Assembly (NCBI RefSeq): GCF_000701365.1
Contig: NZ_JNIK01000014.1
Location: 186,001-250,000, forward strand
Length of the DNA: 64,000 nt
Source: Blastococcus sp. URHD0036
GTDB lineage: Bacteria > Actinomycetota > Actinomycetes > Mycobacteriales > Geodermatophilaceae
Direction of reading: 5' to 3'
Part shown: positions 18,283 through 26,514 of the stretch, in pieces
How the letters are laid out: every line of letters begins with the position of its first letter
Position numbering within the stretch: position 1 is the first letter of the stretch
Made by a program: the position numbers and the translations under genes
Notes under the pieces: model-generated
What the model was told of the DNA's origin: nothing
The model's database searches: none
What the model saw: only the letters and a program-made list of their open reading frames with translations

Positions 18283-19347
18283 ATGACCCGTCCGGAGCCC
18301 CCGGTCCCCGCCCGCAGCAGCGCCGCCCGCACAGCGGTGCTGGTCCTGGGCGTGCTCCTCCTGCAGCTCGGCTTCGTGCTGAGCTACATCGGGGCGTTCC
18401 ACTCGCCGACCCCGCGGGACGTGCCGCTGGCCGTCGTGTTCCCGGCCGGCGCGCCCGCGGCGACGGTCGACGAGGTGGTCGCCGGTCTGAACGGCATCGA
18501 CGGCTCGCCGCTGGACGCGCGGGCGGTGGCCGACGAGGCGACCGGTCGGGACCTGCTGGCCGACCGCGAGGTCGACGGCGTCCTGGTGCTCGGCACCGGC
18601 ACCGAGGACCGGCTCCTGGTGGCCGGCGCGGAGGGTGGCGCGCTCAGCACCGCGCTCGAGACCGTCGTCGAGCGGGTCGACGCCGCCCAGCAGCGCACGG
18701 TCACCACCGACGACGTCCTGCCGGCCGGTGACCGGGACACCCGCGGCCTGTCGCCGTTCTACCTCGCCGTCGGCTGGGTGGTCGGCGGATACCTCGTCGC
18801 CGCGATCATCGGCGTCGCCTCGGGCCCCCCACCGACCCGGCGGTCGGCGCTCGGCCGGCTCGGGGCACTGGCGGCCTACGCCGTGGTCTCGGGCGTCGGC
18901 GGCACGCTCGTCGCCGGCGCCGTGCTGGGGGCGCTCGACGGCCCCGTGCTCGCGACGTCGGCGCTCGGCACGCTGGTCGTGTTCGCTGTCGGCGCGTTCA
19001 CCATGGCGCTGCAGGGCGTGCTCGGGCTGGTCGGCGTCGGGGTGGCGATCCTGGTGTTCGTCGTCCTCGGCAACCCGAGCGCCGGTGGCGCCTACCCCGG
19101 CCCGCTCCTCCCGCCGTTCTGGGCGGCGATCGGCCCCTGGCTGCCGCCGGGCGCCGGCACCGACGCCGTCCGGGCGATCGTGTACTTCGACGGCACGGGG
19201 GCCGGGCGTTCGCTGCTCGTCCTCGCTGGTTACGCGGTGGTCGGGGTCGTCGTCACGCTGCTGGCGGCCGGCCGCGGCGCGAGCAGCCAGGTGAGCAGCG
19301 CGGTCGCGACCGAGACGGCGCAGCCGCCCAGCGCCAGCGCGGTGTAA
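18283..19347 (+). CDS. ABC-2/YhgE-like membrane protein
   Basis: 354 aa from ATG 18283, preceded by GAGGAGAG. One N-terminal helix (about 17-37) is followed by an extracytoplasmic domain (about 40-155) with DVPLAVVFPAGAP and DGVLVLGTGTEDRLLVAG. A block of five or six C-terminal helices (about 160-335) completes the protein. This layout matches the YhgE/Pip and ABC-2 permease-like family, often induced with a TetR regulator and linked to export or membrane stress. No ATPase gene is adjacent. Its 3' end overlaps the convergent MFS gene by 118 bases. Confidence 0.7.
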   Translation: MTRPEPPVPARSSAARTAVLVLGVLLLQLGFVLSYIGAFHSPTPRDVPLAVVFPAGAPAATVDEVVAGLNGIDGSPLDARAVADEATGRDLLADREVDGVLVLGTGTEDRLLVAGAEGGALSTALETVVERVDAAQQRTVTTDDVLPAGDRDTRGLSPFYLAVGWVVGGYLVAAIIGVASGPPPTRRSALGRLGALAAYAVVSGVGGTLVAGAVLGALDGPVLATSALGTLVVFAVGAFTMALQGVLGLVGVGVAILVFVVLGNPSAGGAYPGPLLPPFWAAIGPWLPPGAGTDAVRAIVYFDGTGAGRSLLVLAGYAVVGVVVTLLAAGRGASSQVSSAVATETAQPPSASAV

Positions 19348-20666
19348 CCGCCGGCAGAGGGGAACGGCGCCCCCGCCGGCGTCGCCGCGGCCAGCACCGC
19401 GGCGACGACGGCGCTGCCGGTGGAGAAGCCGACGTAGCGCAGCACCTGGTTGAGGCTCATGGCGCTGCCGGTCTCCCGCGGCGGGACGGCGCCCACGACC
19501 AGCCCGGGGAGCACGGCGAACACGGCCCCGACCCCGAACCCGGCCAGCGCCATGACCCCGCCGAGCGCCCACAGGTTCCCGGGCACCAGGGCGTACAGGC
19601 CCAGCGCGAGGGCGAGCACCAGCGCACCGGCCGGCAACGAGACGTGCGGACCGGCGCGGTCGGTGAGCGCCCGCGCGGCCCGGCTCGCGCCGACGCTGGC
19701 GACCGAGAACGGCACCAGCACCAGGCCGGCGACCACAACGCTGGACCCGAAGCCGTAGCCCGAGGCGGCGGGCGTCTGGGCGAACACGGTCACCGAGGCC
19801 AGGAGCAGGTAGTTGGCCATGCCGACCAGCAGCGAGGTCAGGTGGGCGGTGGCCGCCGTCCGCCCCCGGGCCAGCCGCAGGTCGACCAGCGGCGCGGGGA
19901 CGCGCAGCGACCAGGCGATCCACCCGGCGGCGGCCAGCACGCTCGCCGCGGCCAGGCCCAGGAGCCGGGGCGAGGTCCAGCCCCAGGTGTCGCCCTCGCT
20001 GAGCACCAGCAGGCCGCCGGCCAGCGCACCGCCCAGCAGCACGGCGCCGACGACGTCGAGCCGGCGCGGCGCGGCCGTCGGCGGCGGCGGGAGCACCAGC
20101 GCGCCGGCGACCAGGGCCAGGCCGCTCACCGCGGCGCCCAGCCAGAAGGCGGCGTGCACGCCGCCGAGGTCGGCGACCAGCCCCGCGACGGGGTAGCCCA
20201 GGCCCACGCCGGCGACGACGGTGATCGACAGCGCCGCGACGGTGGCGCGCTGCCGCGGACCGGTCAGCGCGTCACGGGCGGTGGCCATGGCCAACGGGGC
20301 CAGCCCCAGCCCCAGGCCCTGGAGGGCCCGGCCGGCCAGCAGCCAGCCGAAGCCGAGCGGCAGCGCGGCCAGCACGCTGCCGGCCAGGACGACGGCGAGG
20401 GCGCCCAGCATCACCCGCCGCCGGTGCCGCCCGTCGCCGAGCCGGCCGAGCACCGGGGTCGCCACGGCGCCGACGAGCAGGCTCACGGTCAGCGACCACT
20501 GCGCGTCGTGGACCGGGACGTCGTAGACCTCCGCGATCGCCGGCACCAGCGGCGCGCCCAGGCTGCTGATCACCGCGACCACGGCGACGCAGAAGACCAG
20601 CACCGGGGGCAGCGCCCGGGCGGCCGCCGTGGGGGTGCCCTGGACGGGGTCGGTGCGGGTGCTCAT
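19230..20666 (-). CDS. MFS transporter, 14-helix DHA2-like
   Basis: 478 aa with about 14 hydrophobic helices. The loop between helices 2 and 3 reads LGRLGDGRHRRRVMLGA, the major facilitator signature, and helix 5 has VAGVGLGYPVAGLVAD. The start ATG overlaps the pobA stop (ATGA), so it belongs to the 4-hydroxybenzoate operon and may carry an aromatic acid or a product. DHA2 members are usually drug exporters, so direction of transport is unsure. It overlaps the convergent membrane-protein gene by 118 bases. Confidence 0.8.
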   Translation of the reverse strand: MSTRTDPVQGTPTAAARALPPVLVFCVAVVAVISSLGAPLVPAIAEVYDVPVHDAQWSLTVSLLVGAVATPVLGRLGDGRHRRRVMLGALAVVLAGSVLAALPLGFGWLLAGRALQGLGLGLAPLAMATARDALTGPRQRATVAALSITVVAGVGLGYPVAGLVADLGGVHAAFWLGAAVSGLALVAGALVLPPPPTAAPRRLDVVGAVLLGGALAGGLLVLSEGDTWGWTSPRLLGLAAASVLAAAGWIAWSLRVPAPLVDLRLARGRTAATAHLTSLLVGMANYLLLASVTVFAQTPAASGYGFGSSVVVAGLVLVPFSVASVGASRAARALTDRAGPHVSLPAGALVLALALGLYALVPGNLWALGGVMALAGFGVGAVFAVLPGLVVGAVPPRETGSAMSLNQVLRYVGFSTGSAVVAAVLAAATPAGAPFPSAGGYTALALGGCAVSVATALLTWLLAPRPAASSVTTTPTTA

Positions 20667-21838
20667 CCCTCGATCGGCAGACCGGTGTAGTTCTCGGCCA
20701 GTTCGCGGGCGGCGGCTTCAAAGGAGCAGACCCGGCGCAGCTGGGAGAGCTGGAGTTGGGCGTCGAAGTCGTCGCCGGAGGGGTGCAGCATCGAGGTCAT
20801 CCACCAGGAGAAGTGGGTGCAGCGCCAGACCCGGCGCAGGGCGGTGTCGGAGTAGGCGTCGACCAGGTCGGTTCGCTTCTCGCGCAGGAGGCGGGTGAGG
20901 GCGGTGGCCAGCAGCGTGACGTCGGCGACGGCGAGGTTGAGGCCCTTGGCGCCGGTGGGCGGGACGATGTGCGCGGCGTCGCCGGCGAGGAACAGCCGCC
21001 CGCGGCGCATGGGGGCGCTGACGAACGAGCGCATCGGCAGGATCGACTTCTCGGTGATCGGGCCGGTGTTCAGCTCCCAGCCGTCGAGGGCGAAGCGGGT
21101 GGCCAGCCCCTCCCAGATGCGGTCGTCGGACCAGTCCTCGATCTTCTCCGACGGGTCGACCTGCAGGTACAGCCGCGAGACCGTGGGGGAGCGCATCGAG
21201 TAGAGGGCGAAACCGTCGGGGTGCCAGGCGTAGATCAGCTCGTCGGTGGCCGGCGCGGCGTCGGCGAGGATCCCCAGCCAGGCGTAGGGGTAGGTGCGCT
21301 CCCAGACCTGCGCGCCGGATGCGCCTCCGGCGACGACCGCACGGCTCGGGCCGTGGAAGCCGTCGGTGCCCGCGATCACGTCGCACTCGAGCACCTGCGG
21401 GGTGCCGTCGGCGTCGGTGAAACGGATGCGGGGGGAGTCGCCGTCGACGTCCTCCGGGACGACGTCGGAGACCTCGAACAGCAGCGGTGGGCCGCCGTCG
21501 AGCTGGGTGGCGATGAGGTCCTTGGTGACCTCGGTCTGGCCGTAGACCCACACGGTGCGCCCGCACAGCGCCGGGAAGTCGAGGGTGTGCCGGGTGCCCG
21601 GGTACTGCAGGTGGATGCCGGAGTGCTCCATGCCCTCGCGGTGCAGCCGGTCGCCGACGCCGGCGGCGGTGAGCGTGTCGACGGTGTGCTGCTCGAGGAT
21701 GCCGGCGCGGATACGGGCCTCGACGTAGTCGCGGGAGCGGTTCTCCAGCACCACGGAGTCGATGCCCTGCAGCGTCAGCAGCCGCGACAGCAGGAGCCCG
21801 GCCGGCCCCGCCCCGATGATCCCCACCTGAGTGCGCAC
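20663..21838 (-). CDS. pobA: 4-Hydroxybenzoate 3-monooxygenase
   Basis: 391 aa, close to the usual 394. GTG 21838 gives VRTQVGIIGAGPAGLLLSRLL with the FAD GxGxxG motif at the N-terminus. The second FAD motif is LFLAGDAAHIVPPTGAKGLNLAVADV, and the ENRSRDYVEARIRAGILEQ region is characteristic of PobA. The enzyme hydroxylates 4-hydroxybenzoate to protocatechuate with NAD(P)H and oxygen. It lies between an IclR regulator and the MFS transporter on the same strand, and its product is the substrate of the divergent pcaHG genes. Confidence 0.95.
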   Translation of the reverse strand: MRTQVGIIGAGPAGLLLSRLLTLQGIDSVVLENRSRDYVEARIRAGILEQHTVDTLTAAGVGDRLHREGMEHSGIHLQYPGTRHTLDFPALCGRTVWVYGQTEVTKDLIATQLDGGPPLLFEVSDVVPEDVDGDSPRIRFTDADGTPQVLECDVIAGTDGFHGPSRAVVAGGASGAQVWERTYPYAWLGILADAAPATDELIYAWHPDGFALYSMRSPTVSRLYLQVDPSEKIEDWSDDRIWEGLATRFALDGWELNTGPITEKSILPMRSFVSAPMRRGRLFLAGDAAHIVPPTGAKGLNLAVADVTLLATALTRLLREKRTDLVDAYSDTALRRVWRCTHFSWWMTSMLHPSGDDFDAQLQLSQLRRVCSFEAAARELAENYTGLPIEG

Positions 21839-21888
21839 GCTGCCGAGTGTGACCACCTCGGCCCGGGCGGGGAACCGGGCGCTGCCGC

Positions 21889-22659
21889 TCAGTGGAAGTC
21901 GCGCACCCGGGCCAGCTGCCGGCCGATGCCGCGGGCGGCGACCTCGAGCACCGGGGCGAGCCGGGTGACGTCGCGCCGGGAGCTCGGGACGACGACGCCG
22001 AGCGCGGCGGCGACCACCGGCGTCCCCTCCACCTGCACCGGGACGGCCACCGAGTGGGTGCCCAGCGACATCTCCTCCGCGGTGCGGGCGTACCCGCGGC
22101 GGCGGACCTCGGCCAGCTCGCGGCGCAGCCGGCGGGGATCGACGACGGTGTGCCGGGTCTGGCGGGTGAGCGAGCGGAGGGCGGCCTCGACGACGTCGTC
22201 GGGGGCCGCGGCGAGCAGCACCTTGCCGACGGCGGTGGCGTGCAGCGGCAGCCGGCTGCCCACCGAGCTGACCACCGGGACCGACTCCCGCCCGGAGATC
22301 CGCTCGACGTAGAGAGCGGTGGGCCCCTCGCGGACCGCCAGGTGCACGGTGTCGCGGGTCGCGGTGTGCACGTCCAGGAGGAACGGCGCGGCGACGGTGC
22401 GCAGCTCGGCCTGCACGGGCGCCAGCAGGCCGAGGTCCCAGAGCTTGCGGCCGATCTCGTAGCGGCCGTCGGCCCGGCGGACGAGGCCGCCCCAGCCGGT
22501 CAGCTCGGCGACCAGCCGGTGCGCCGTCGACAGCGGAGTGCCCGACCGCGCGGCGATCTCGGTCAGGCCGAGCCGGGGACACGAGGCCTCGAAGGCGTCG
22601 AGCACCGCGAGGGCGCGCGAGGTGACCGACCGGCCGCCCTCCGCCGCACCTCCGGCCAC
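21889..22659 (-). CDS. IclR-family regulator of the pca/pob genes
   Basis: 256 aa from GTG 22659, preceded by GGAAGGA. N-terminal winged helix (VTSRALAVLDAFEASCPRLGLTEIAARSGTPLSTAHRLVAELT) and C-terminal effector domain (GSRLPLHATAVGKVLLAAAP, AVPVQVEGTPVVAALGVVVP). Regulators of this family, PcaR/PobR, sense protocatechuate, 4-hydroxybenzoate or 3-oxoadipate. It lies 50 bases upstream of pobA on the same strand and divergent from pcaH across a 68-base gap, so it likely controls both directions. The effector is not known. Confidence 0.85.
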   Translation of the reverse strand: MAGGAAEGGRSVTSRALAVLDAFEASCPRLGLTEIAARSGTPLSTAHRLVAELTGWGGLVRRADGRYEIGRKLWDLGLLAPVQAELRTVAAPFLLDVHTATRDTVHLAVREGPTALYVERISGRESVPVVSSVGSRLPLHATAVGKVLLAAAPDDVVEAALRSLTRQTRHTVVDPRRLRRELAEVRRRGYARTAEEMSLGTHSVAVPVQVEGTPVVAAALGVVVPSSRRDVTRLAPVLEVAARGIGRQLARVRDFH

Positions 22660-22727
22660 GTCGTCGTCCTTCCGTCCAGTGGGAGCGCGAGCTTGGGGAG
22701 AGTACGCCCGCCGCCTACGGTCGCGGC

Positions 22728-23486
22728 ATGACGCGGAGCACGTCCGACGGCGGCCTGGTCCTGCCGCGCTACCTGGTCGAGGACCCCTCACACCGGACCC
22801 CGCTGGCGTATCCGGGGTACCGGAGCACCGCGCTCCGGGCGCCGCTGCGCGAGCCGGTCGACCTGCCGCACCGGCTCACCGAGGTCACCGGTCCCGTCCT
22901 CGGCGAGGACCGGGTGCAGGCGCACGACGCGGACCTGACCTGGCGCAACGGCGGCGAGGCGGTCGGTCAGCGGATCCTCGTGCACGGGCGGGTGCTCGAC
23001 AGCGACGGCCGTCCGGTGCCCGGCGCGCTCGTGGAGGTGTGGCAGGCCAACGCGGCCGGCCGGTACCGGCACGTCGTCGACCAGTGGCCGGCGCCGCTGG
23101 ACCCGCACTTCGACGGGCTGGGCCGGGTGGTCACCGACGACCTGGGCCGCTACGAGTTCCTGACGATCAAGCCCGGCGCCTATCCGTGGGGGAACCACCA
23201 CAACGCCTGGCGGCCGGCGCACGTCCACTTCTCGCTCTTCGGGCGCGCGTTCACCCAGCGCCTGGTGACCCAGATGTACTTCCCGGACGACCCGCTCTTC
23301 GGGCAGGACCCGATCTTCAACGCCATCCCGCCGGTCGCCCGCGACCGCGCCATCAGCCGGTTCTCCCTCGAGCGCACCCAGGACAACTGGGCACTGGCCT
23401 TCGAGTGGGACATCGTGCTCCGCGGCGCCGAGCAGACCCCGTTCGAGGCCTCCGACCCCGCAGATGACGACGGGGACGTGGCGTGA
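22728..23486 (+). CDS. pcaH: Protocatechuate 3,4-dioxygenase beta subunit
   Basis: 252 aa. Iron ligands expected for the beta chain are present: Tyr in GRYRHVVDQW, Tyr in GAYPWGN and the two His in RPAHVHFS. The N-terminal YPGYRSTALRAP is the conserved entry motif. With PcaG it cleaves protocatechuate between carbons 3 and 4 to 3-carboxy-cis,cis-muconate using Fe(III) and oxygen. First gene of the pcaHGBDC operon; its stop overlaps the pcaG GTG. Confidence 0.96.
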   Translation: MTRSTSDGGLVLPRYLVEDPSHRTPLAYPGYRSTALRAPLREPVDLPHRLTEVTGPVLGEDRVQAHDADLTWRNGGEAVGQRILVHGRVLDSDGRPVPGALVEVWQANAAGRYRHVVDQWPAPLDPHFDGLGRVVTDDLGRYEFLTIKPGAYPWGNHHNAWRPAHVHFSLFGRAFTQRLVTQMYFPDDPLFGQDPIFNAIPPVARDRAISRFSLERTQDNWALAFEWDIVLRGAEQTPFEASDPADDDGDVA

Positions 23487-24127
23487 ACCCCCTGGACGTG
23501 CCGGCCGACCCGCCGGGCCCCTTCCAGCCCCGCTCGGGACAGCGCGGCAGCGGCTTCCTCACCGGACCGCTGCGCCGCGGCACCACACCGAGCGCGACCG
23601 TCGGGCCGTACCTGGCGATCGGGCTGAGCTGGGCCGACGGGGAGTGGGCCGCCGCGGAGGGCACCACCGACGGGTTCTGGATCCGCGGCCGGGTGATCGA
23701 CGGCGCGGGGGAGGTCGTGCCCGACGCGATGGTCGAGACCTGGCAGGCCGACCCCGACGGCCGCTTCCCGTCGCCGGAGGACCCCCGCGGGGCGGCGGAG
23801 TACCCCGGCTTCCGCGGGTACGCCCGGTCGCAGACGCTGAGTGGCGAGTTCGCCGTCTTCACCGTCAAGCCCGGCCGGGTGCCCGACGGCGAGGGCGGCC
23901 TGCAGGCGCCGCACGTCGACGTCTCGGTCTTCGCCCGCGGCCTGCTCGACCGGGTGGTCACCCGGATCTACTTCGCCGACGAGGAGGCCGCGAACGCCGA
24001 GGACGTCGTCCTCCGGTCGGTGGCCGAGGCCCGCCGCGACACCCTGCTCGCGGTGCCCACCGGGGACGGCTACCGCTTCGACGTCCGGCTCCAGGGGGAG
24101 TCCGAGACCGTCTTCTTCGCGGTCTGA
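23483..24127 (+). CDS. pcaG: Protocatechuate 3,4-dioxygenase alpha subunit
   Basis: 214 aa from GTG 23483, overlapping the pcaH stop. Shares the dioxygenase beta-sandwich (TVGPYLAIGLSW, IRGRVIDGAGEVVPDAMVETWQADPDGRF, APHVDVSVFARGLLDRVVTRIYF). The catalytic iron ligand pattern of PcaH is absent, as expected for the structural alpha chain. Forms the (alpha beta Fe)n ring-cleavage enzyme. Confidence 0.95.
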   Translation: MNPLDVPADPPGPFQPRSGQRGSGFLTGPLRRGTTPSATVGPYLAIGLSWADGEWAAAEGTTDGFWIRGRVIDGAGEVVPDAMVETWQADPDGRFPSPEDPRGAAEYPGFRGYARSQTLSGEFAVFTVKPGRVPDGEGGLQAPHVDVSVFARGLLDRVVTRIYFADEEAANAEDVVLRSVAEARRDTLLAVPTGDGYRFDVRLQGESETVFFAV

Positions 24128-24161
24128 GCGGGGTACCGGTGCGGCTGGTAGGCAGGGCGGC

Positions 24162-25328
24162 GTGACAGGTCTCCTCGACGGCACCTTCGCGCGCGGCGGT
24201 GCCTCCGCGGCGGTCTCCGGCGACGCGTGGTTCCGGTCGCTGCTGGCCGTGGAGGCAGCGCTGGCCCGTGCCGCCGCGCGTGCCGGGCTGGTGCCCACCA
24301 CGGCGGCCGACGCCGTCACCGCCGCCTGCGCCGACCCCGGCCGGCTGGACCTCGCGACCGTCGTCGCGCGGGCCGCCGATGCCGGCAACCCGGTGCCGCC
24401 GCTGGTCCGGGTGCTGCGCGACGCCGTGGGCCCGGACGCCGCCCGGGCCGTGCACGTGGCCGCGACGAGCCAGGACGTCGTCGACACCGCGTTGATGCTG
24501 ATGAGCCGCGCGGCGATCGCGGTGATCGACGCCGACCTGGCAGCGGCCGCGCAGTCCGCTGCGGGCCTGGCGCGGACGCACCGGGACGACGTCCTCATGG
24601 GCCGCACGCTCATGCAGCAGGCGCTTCCGACGACGTTCGGGCTGAAGGCCGCCGGCTGGACGGCCGGCCTCGACGGCGCCCGGACCCGGCTGGCCGAGGT
24701 GGTGGCGTCGCTGCCGGTCCAGTACGGCGGCGCGGTGGGCACCCTCGCCGGGGCCGGTCCCCTCGTGCGCGACGCACTCGCCGAGGAGCTCGGGCTGGAG
24801 ACGACCGCGCTGCCGTGGCACACGGTGCGGTTGCCGATCGCGGACCTGGCGGGTGCGCTGGGCGCGGCGGCGGGAGTGGTCGCCACCGTGGCCGTCGACG
24901 TCGTGCTCCTCGCCCAGACGGAGGTCGGCGAGGTCGGCGAGGTCAGCGAGCTCCGCGGCGGGTCCTCGGCCATGCCGCACAAGAACAACCCGGTCGCCGC
25001 CATCTCCGCCCGGGCCTGCGCCCGCCGCGCGCCGGGGATGGTGGCCACGCTCTTCGCCGCGATGGAGCAGGAGCACGAGCGGGCCGCCGGCGCCTGGCAC
25101 AGCGAGTGGCCGACCCTGGCCGACCTGCTGGTCACGGTGGGTTCGGCGGCGTCCTGGCTGGCCGAGTCGCTGGCGTGCCTGCGGGTGGATCCCGCGCGGA
25201 TGGCCGCCACGGCCGAGGCGGCGGCCCAGGTCATCCCGGCCGCCGCGGGGCTCGACGTCGGCGAGGCCGGGGCCCAGGCGGACGCCGCTCTGGCCGAGCA
25301 CGCGCAACTCGTCGAAGGAGGGGCATGA
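24162..25328 (+). CDS. pcaB: 3-Carboxy-cis,cis-muconate cycloisomerase
   Basis: 388 aa from GTG 24162. Member of the fumarase/aspartase superfamily: signature GGSSAMPHKNNPVAA, the TSQDVVDTALMLM region and HRDDVLMGRTLMQQALP. Converts 3-carboxymuconate to 4-carboxymuconolactone. Family members are often near 450 aa, so this is a shorter form that lacks part of the C-terminal domain. Its stop overlaps the pcaD start as ATGA. Confidence 0.92.
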   Translation: MTGLLDGTFARGGASAAVSGDAWFRSLLAVEAALARAAARAGLVPTTAADAVTAACADPGRLDLATVVARAADAGNPVPPLVRVLRDAVGPDAARAVHVAATSQDVVDTALMLMSRAAIAVIDADLAAAAQSAAGLARTHRDDVLMGRTLMQQALPTTFGLKAAGWTAGLDGARTRLAEVVASLPVQYGGAVGTLAGAGPLVRDALAEELGLETTALPWHTVRLPIADLAGALGAAAGVVATVAVDVVLLAQTEVGEVGEVSELRGGSSAMPHKNNPVAAISARACARRAPGMVATLFAAMEQEHERAAGAWHSEWPTLADLLVTVGSAASWLAESLACLRVDPARMAATAEAAAQVIPAAAGLDVGEAGAQADAALAEHAQLVEGGA

Positions 25329-26098
25329 CCGCCGTCGAGGTCGCCTACACCGAGGACGGGCCTGCCGACGCGCCGGTCGTCGTCCTCTCGAACTCGCTCG
25401 GGGCAACCCGGGGGATGTGGGACCCGCAGGTGCCGGCGCTGGCTGAGCGCTTCCGGGTGGTCACCTACGACACCCGCGGACACGGCGACTCACCCTCTCC
25501 GGCCGGCCGGTGGACCCTCGACGACCTGGTGGACGACGTCGTCGCGCTGCTCGACCGGCTCGGCGCGGCCCGGGCGCACGTCGCGGGCATCTCGCTCGGC
25601 GGCATGACGGCGATGCGGATGGCGGTGCGCGAGCCGGCGCGGGTCGACCGGATCGCCGTCATGTGCAGCTCGGCGAAGACCGAGCCCCAGGGCTTCCGGG
25701 ACCGGGCTGCTCTCGCGCGGACCGGCGGGACGGCTGGCTTCGCTCCCACCGTGGTGAGCCGCTGGCTGACCCCGGCGTTCGCCGCGTCGCACCCCGACCT
25801 GGTGGCGCGGCTCGAGGCGATGGTCGCCGGCTCCGACGACGAGGGATACGCGGCGTGCTGCGAGGTCGTCGCCGACCTGGACCTCCGGTCGGACCTCGGG
25901 CGGATCGCGGCGCCGACCCTCGTCGTCTCCGGCGCGGACGACCCCTCGCTCCCGCCGGAGCACCAGCAGGCGATCGCCGCCGGGATCCCCGGCTCGGTGT
26001 TCCTCTCGGTGAGCCCAGCGGCGCACCTGGCCAACCTGGAACGGACGCTCGAGGTCACCGGGGCACTGCTGGCCCACGTCGACGGAGCCGGGCGATGA
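25325..26098 (+). CDS. pcaD: 3-Oxoadipate enol-lactonase
   Basis: 257 aa alpha/beta hydrolase. Nucleophile Ser in GISLGGMTAMRM, Asp in SGADDPSLPPEHQ and His in SPAAHLANLE. It hydrolyses 3-oxoadipate enol-lactone to 3-oxoadipate. In many actinobacteria pcaD and pcaC are fused as pcaL; here they are separate but overlap by four bases (ATGA), an unfused version of the same order. Confidence 0.93.
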   Translation: MTAVEVAYTEDGPADAPVVVLSNSLGATRGMWDPQVPALAERFRVVTYDTRGHGDSPSPAGRWTLDDLVDDVVALLDRLGAARAHVAGISLGGMTAMRMAVREPARVDRIAVMCSSAKTEPQGFRDRAALARTGGTAGFAPTVVSRWLTPAFAASHPDLVARLEAMVAGSDDEGYAACCEVVADLDLRSDLGRIAAPTLVVSGADDPSLPPEHQQAIAAGIPGSVFLSVSPAAHLANLERTLEVTGALLAHVDGAGR

Positions 26099-26502
26099 CC
26101 TCCGAACCGGGACCCACGACCGACGAGGAGCGCCGCGCCGCGGGCATGCGCACCCGGCGCGAGGTGCTCGGGGACGCGCACGTCGACCGCGCGGTGGCGG
26201 CCACGACCCCGTTCACCGAGGGCTTCCAGGACTTCATCACCCGGGTGGCGTGGGGCGACGTCTGGCAGCGGCCCGGGCTCTCCCGCCGCGAGCGGAGCAT
26301 CGCGACGCTGTCGATCACCATCGCGCTGCGGCACTGGGACGAGTTCGCCCTGCACGTCCGTGCCGCGGTGAACAACGGGCTGACCGACGACGACATCGCC
26401 GAGGTGCTCCAGCACGCCGCCGTGTACGCCGGTGTGCCGGCCGCCAACCACGCGTACAAGGTGGCCGGGCCGATCCTGGCCGAGCTGCGCGCCGCTGACT
26501 GA
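26095..26502 (+). CDS. pcaC: 4-Carboxymuconolactone decarboxylase
   Basis: 135 aa. The AhpD-like fold motifs SRRERSIATLSITIALRHWDEFALHVRAAVNNGLTDDDIAEVLQHAAVYAGVPAANHAYKVA are typical of PcaC. It decarboxylates 4-carboxymuconolactone to 3-oxoadipate enol-lactone. The start overlaps the pcaD stop. After this step the pathway needs a CoA transferase (pcaIJ) and thiolase (pcaF), which are not present nearby. Confidence 0.95.
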   Translation: MTSEPGPTTDEERRAAGMRTRREVLGDAHVDRAVAATTPFTEGFQDFITRVAWGDVWQRPGLSRRERSIATLSITIALRHWDEFALHVRAAVNNGLTDDDIAEVLQHAAVYAGVPAANHAYKVAGPILAELRAAD

Positions 26503-26514
26503 GGGGACATCGAC

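Noticed and set aside
20663-22582. Longer pobA frame extending through the IclR gene
   Set aside because: The added part is Arg/Pro-rich shadow sequence under the IclR gene; GTG 21838 gives the family N-terminus.
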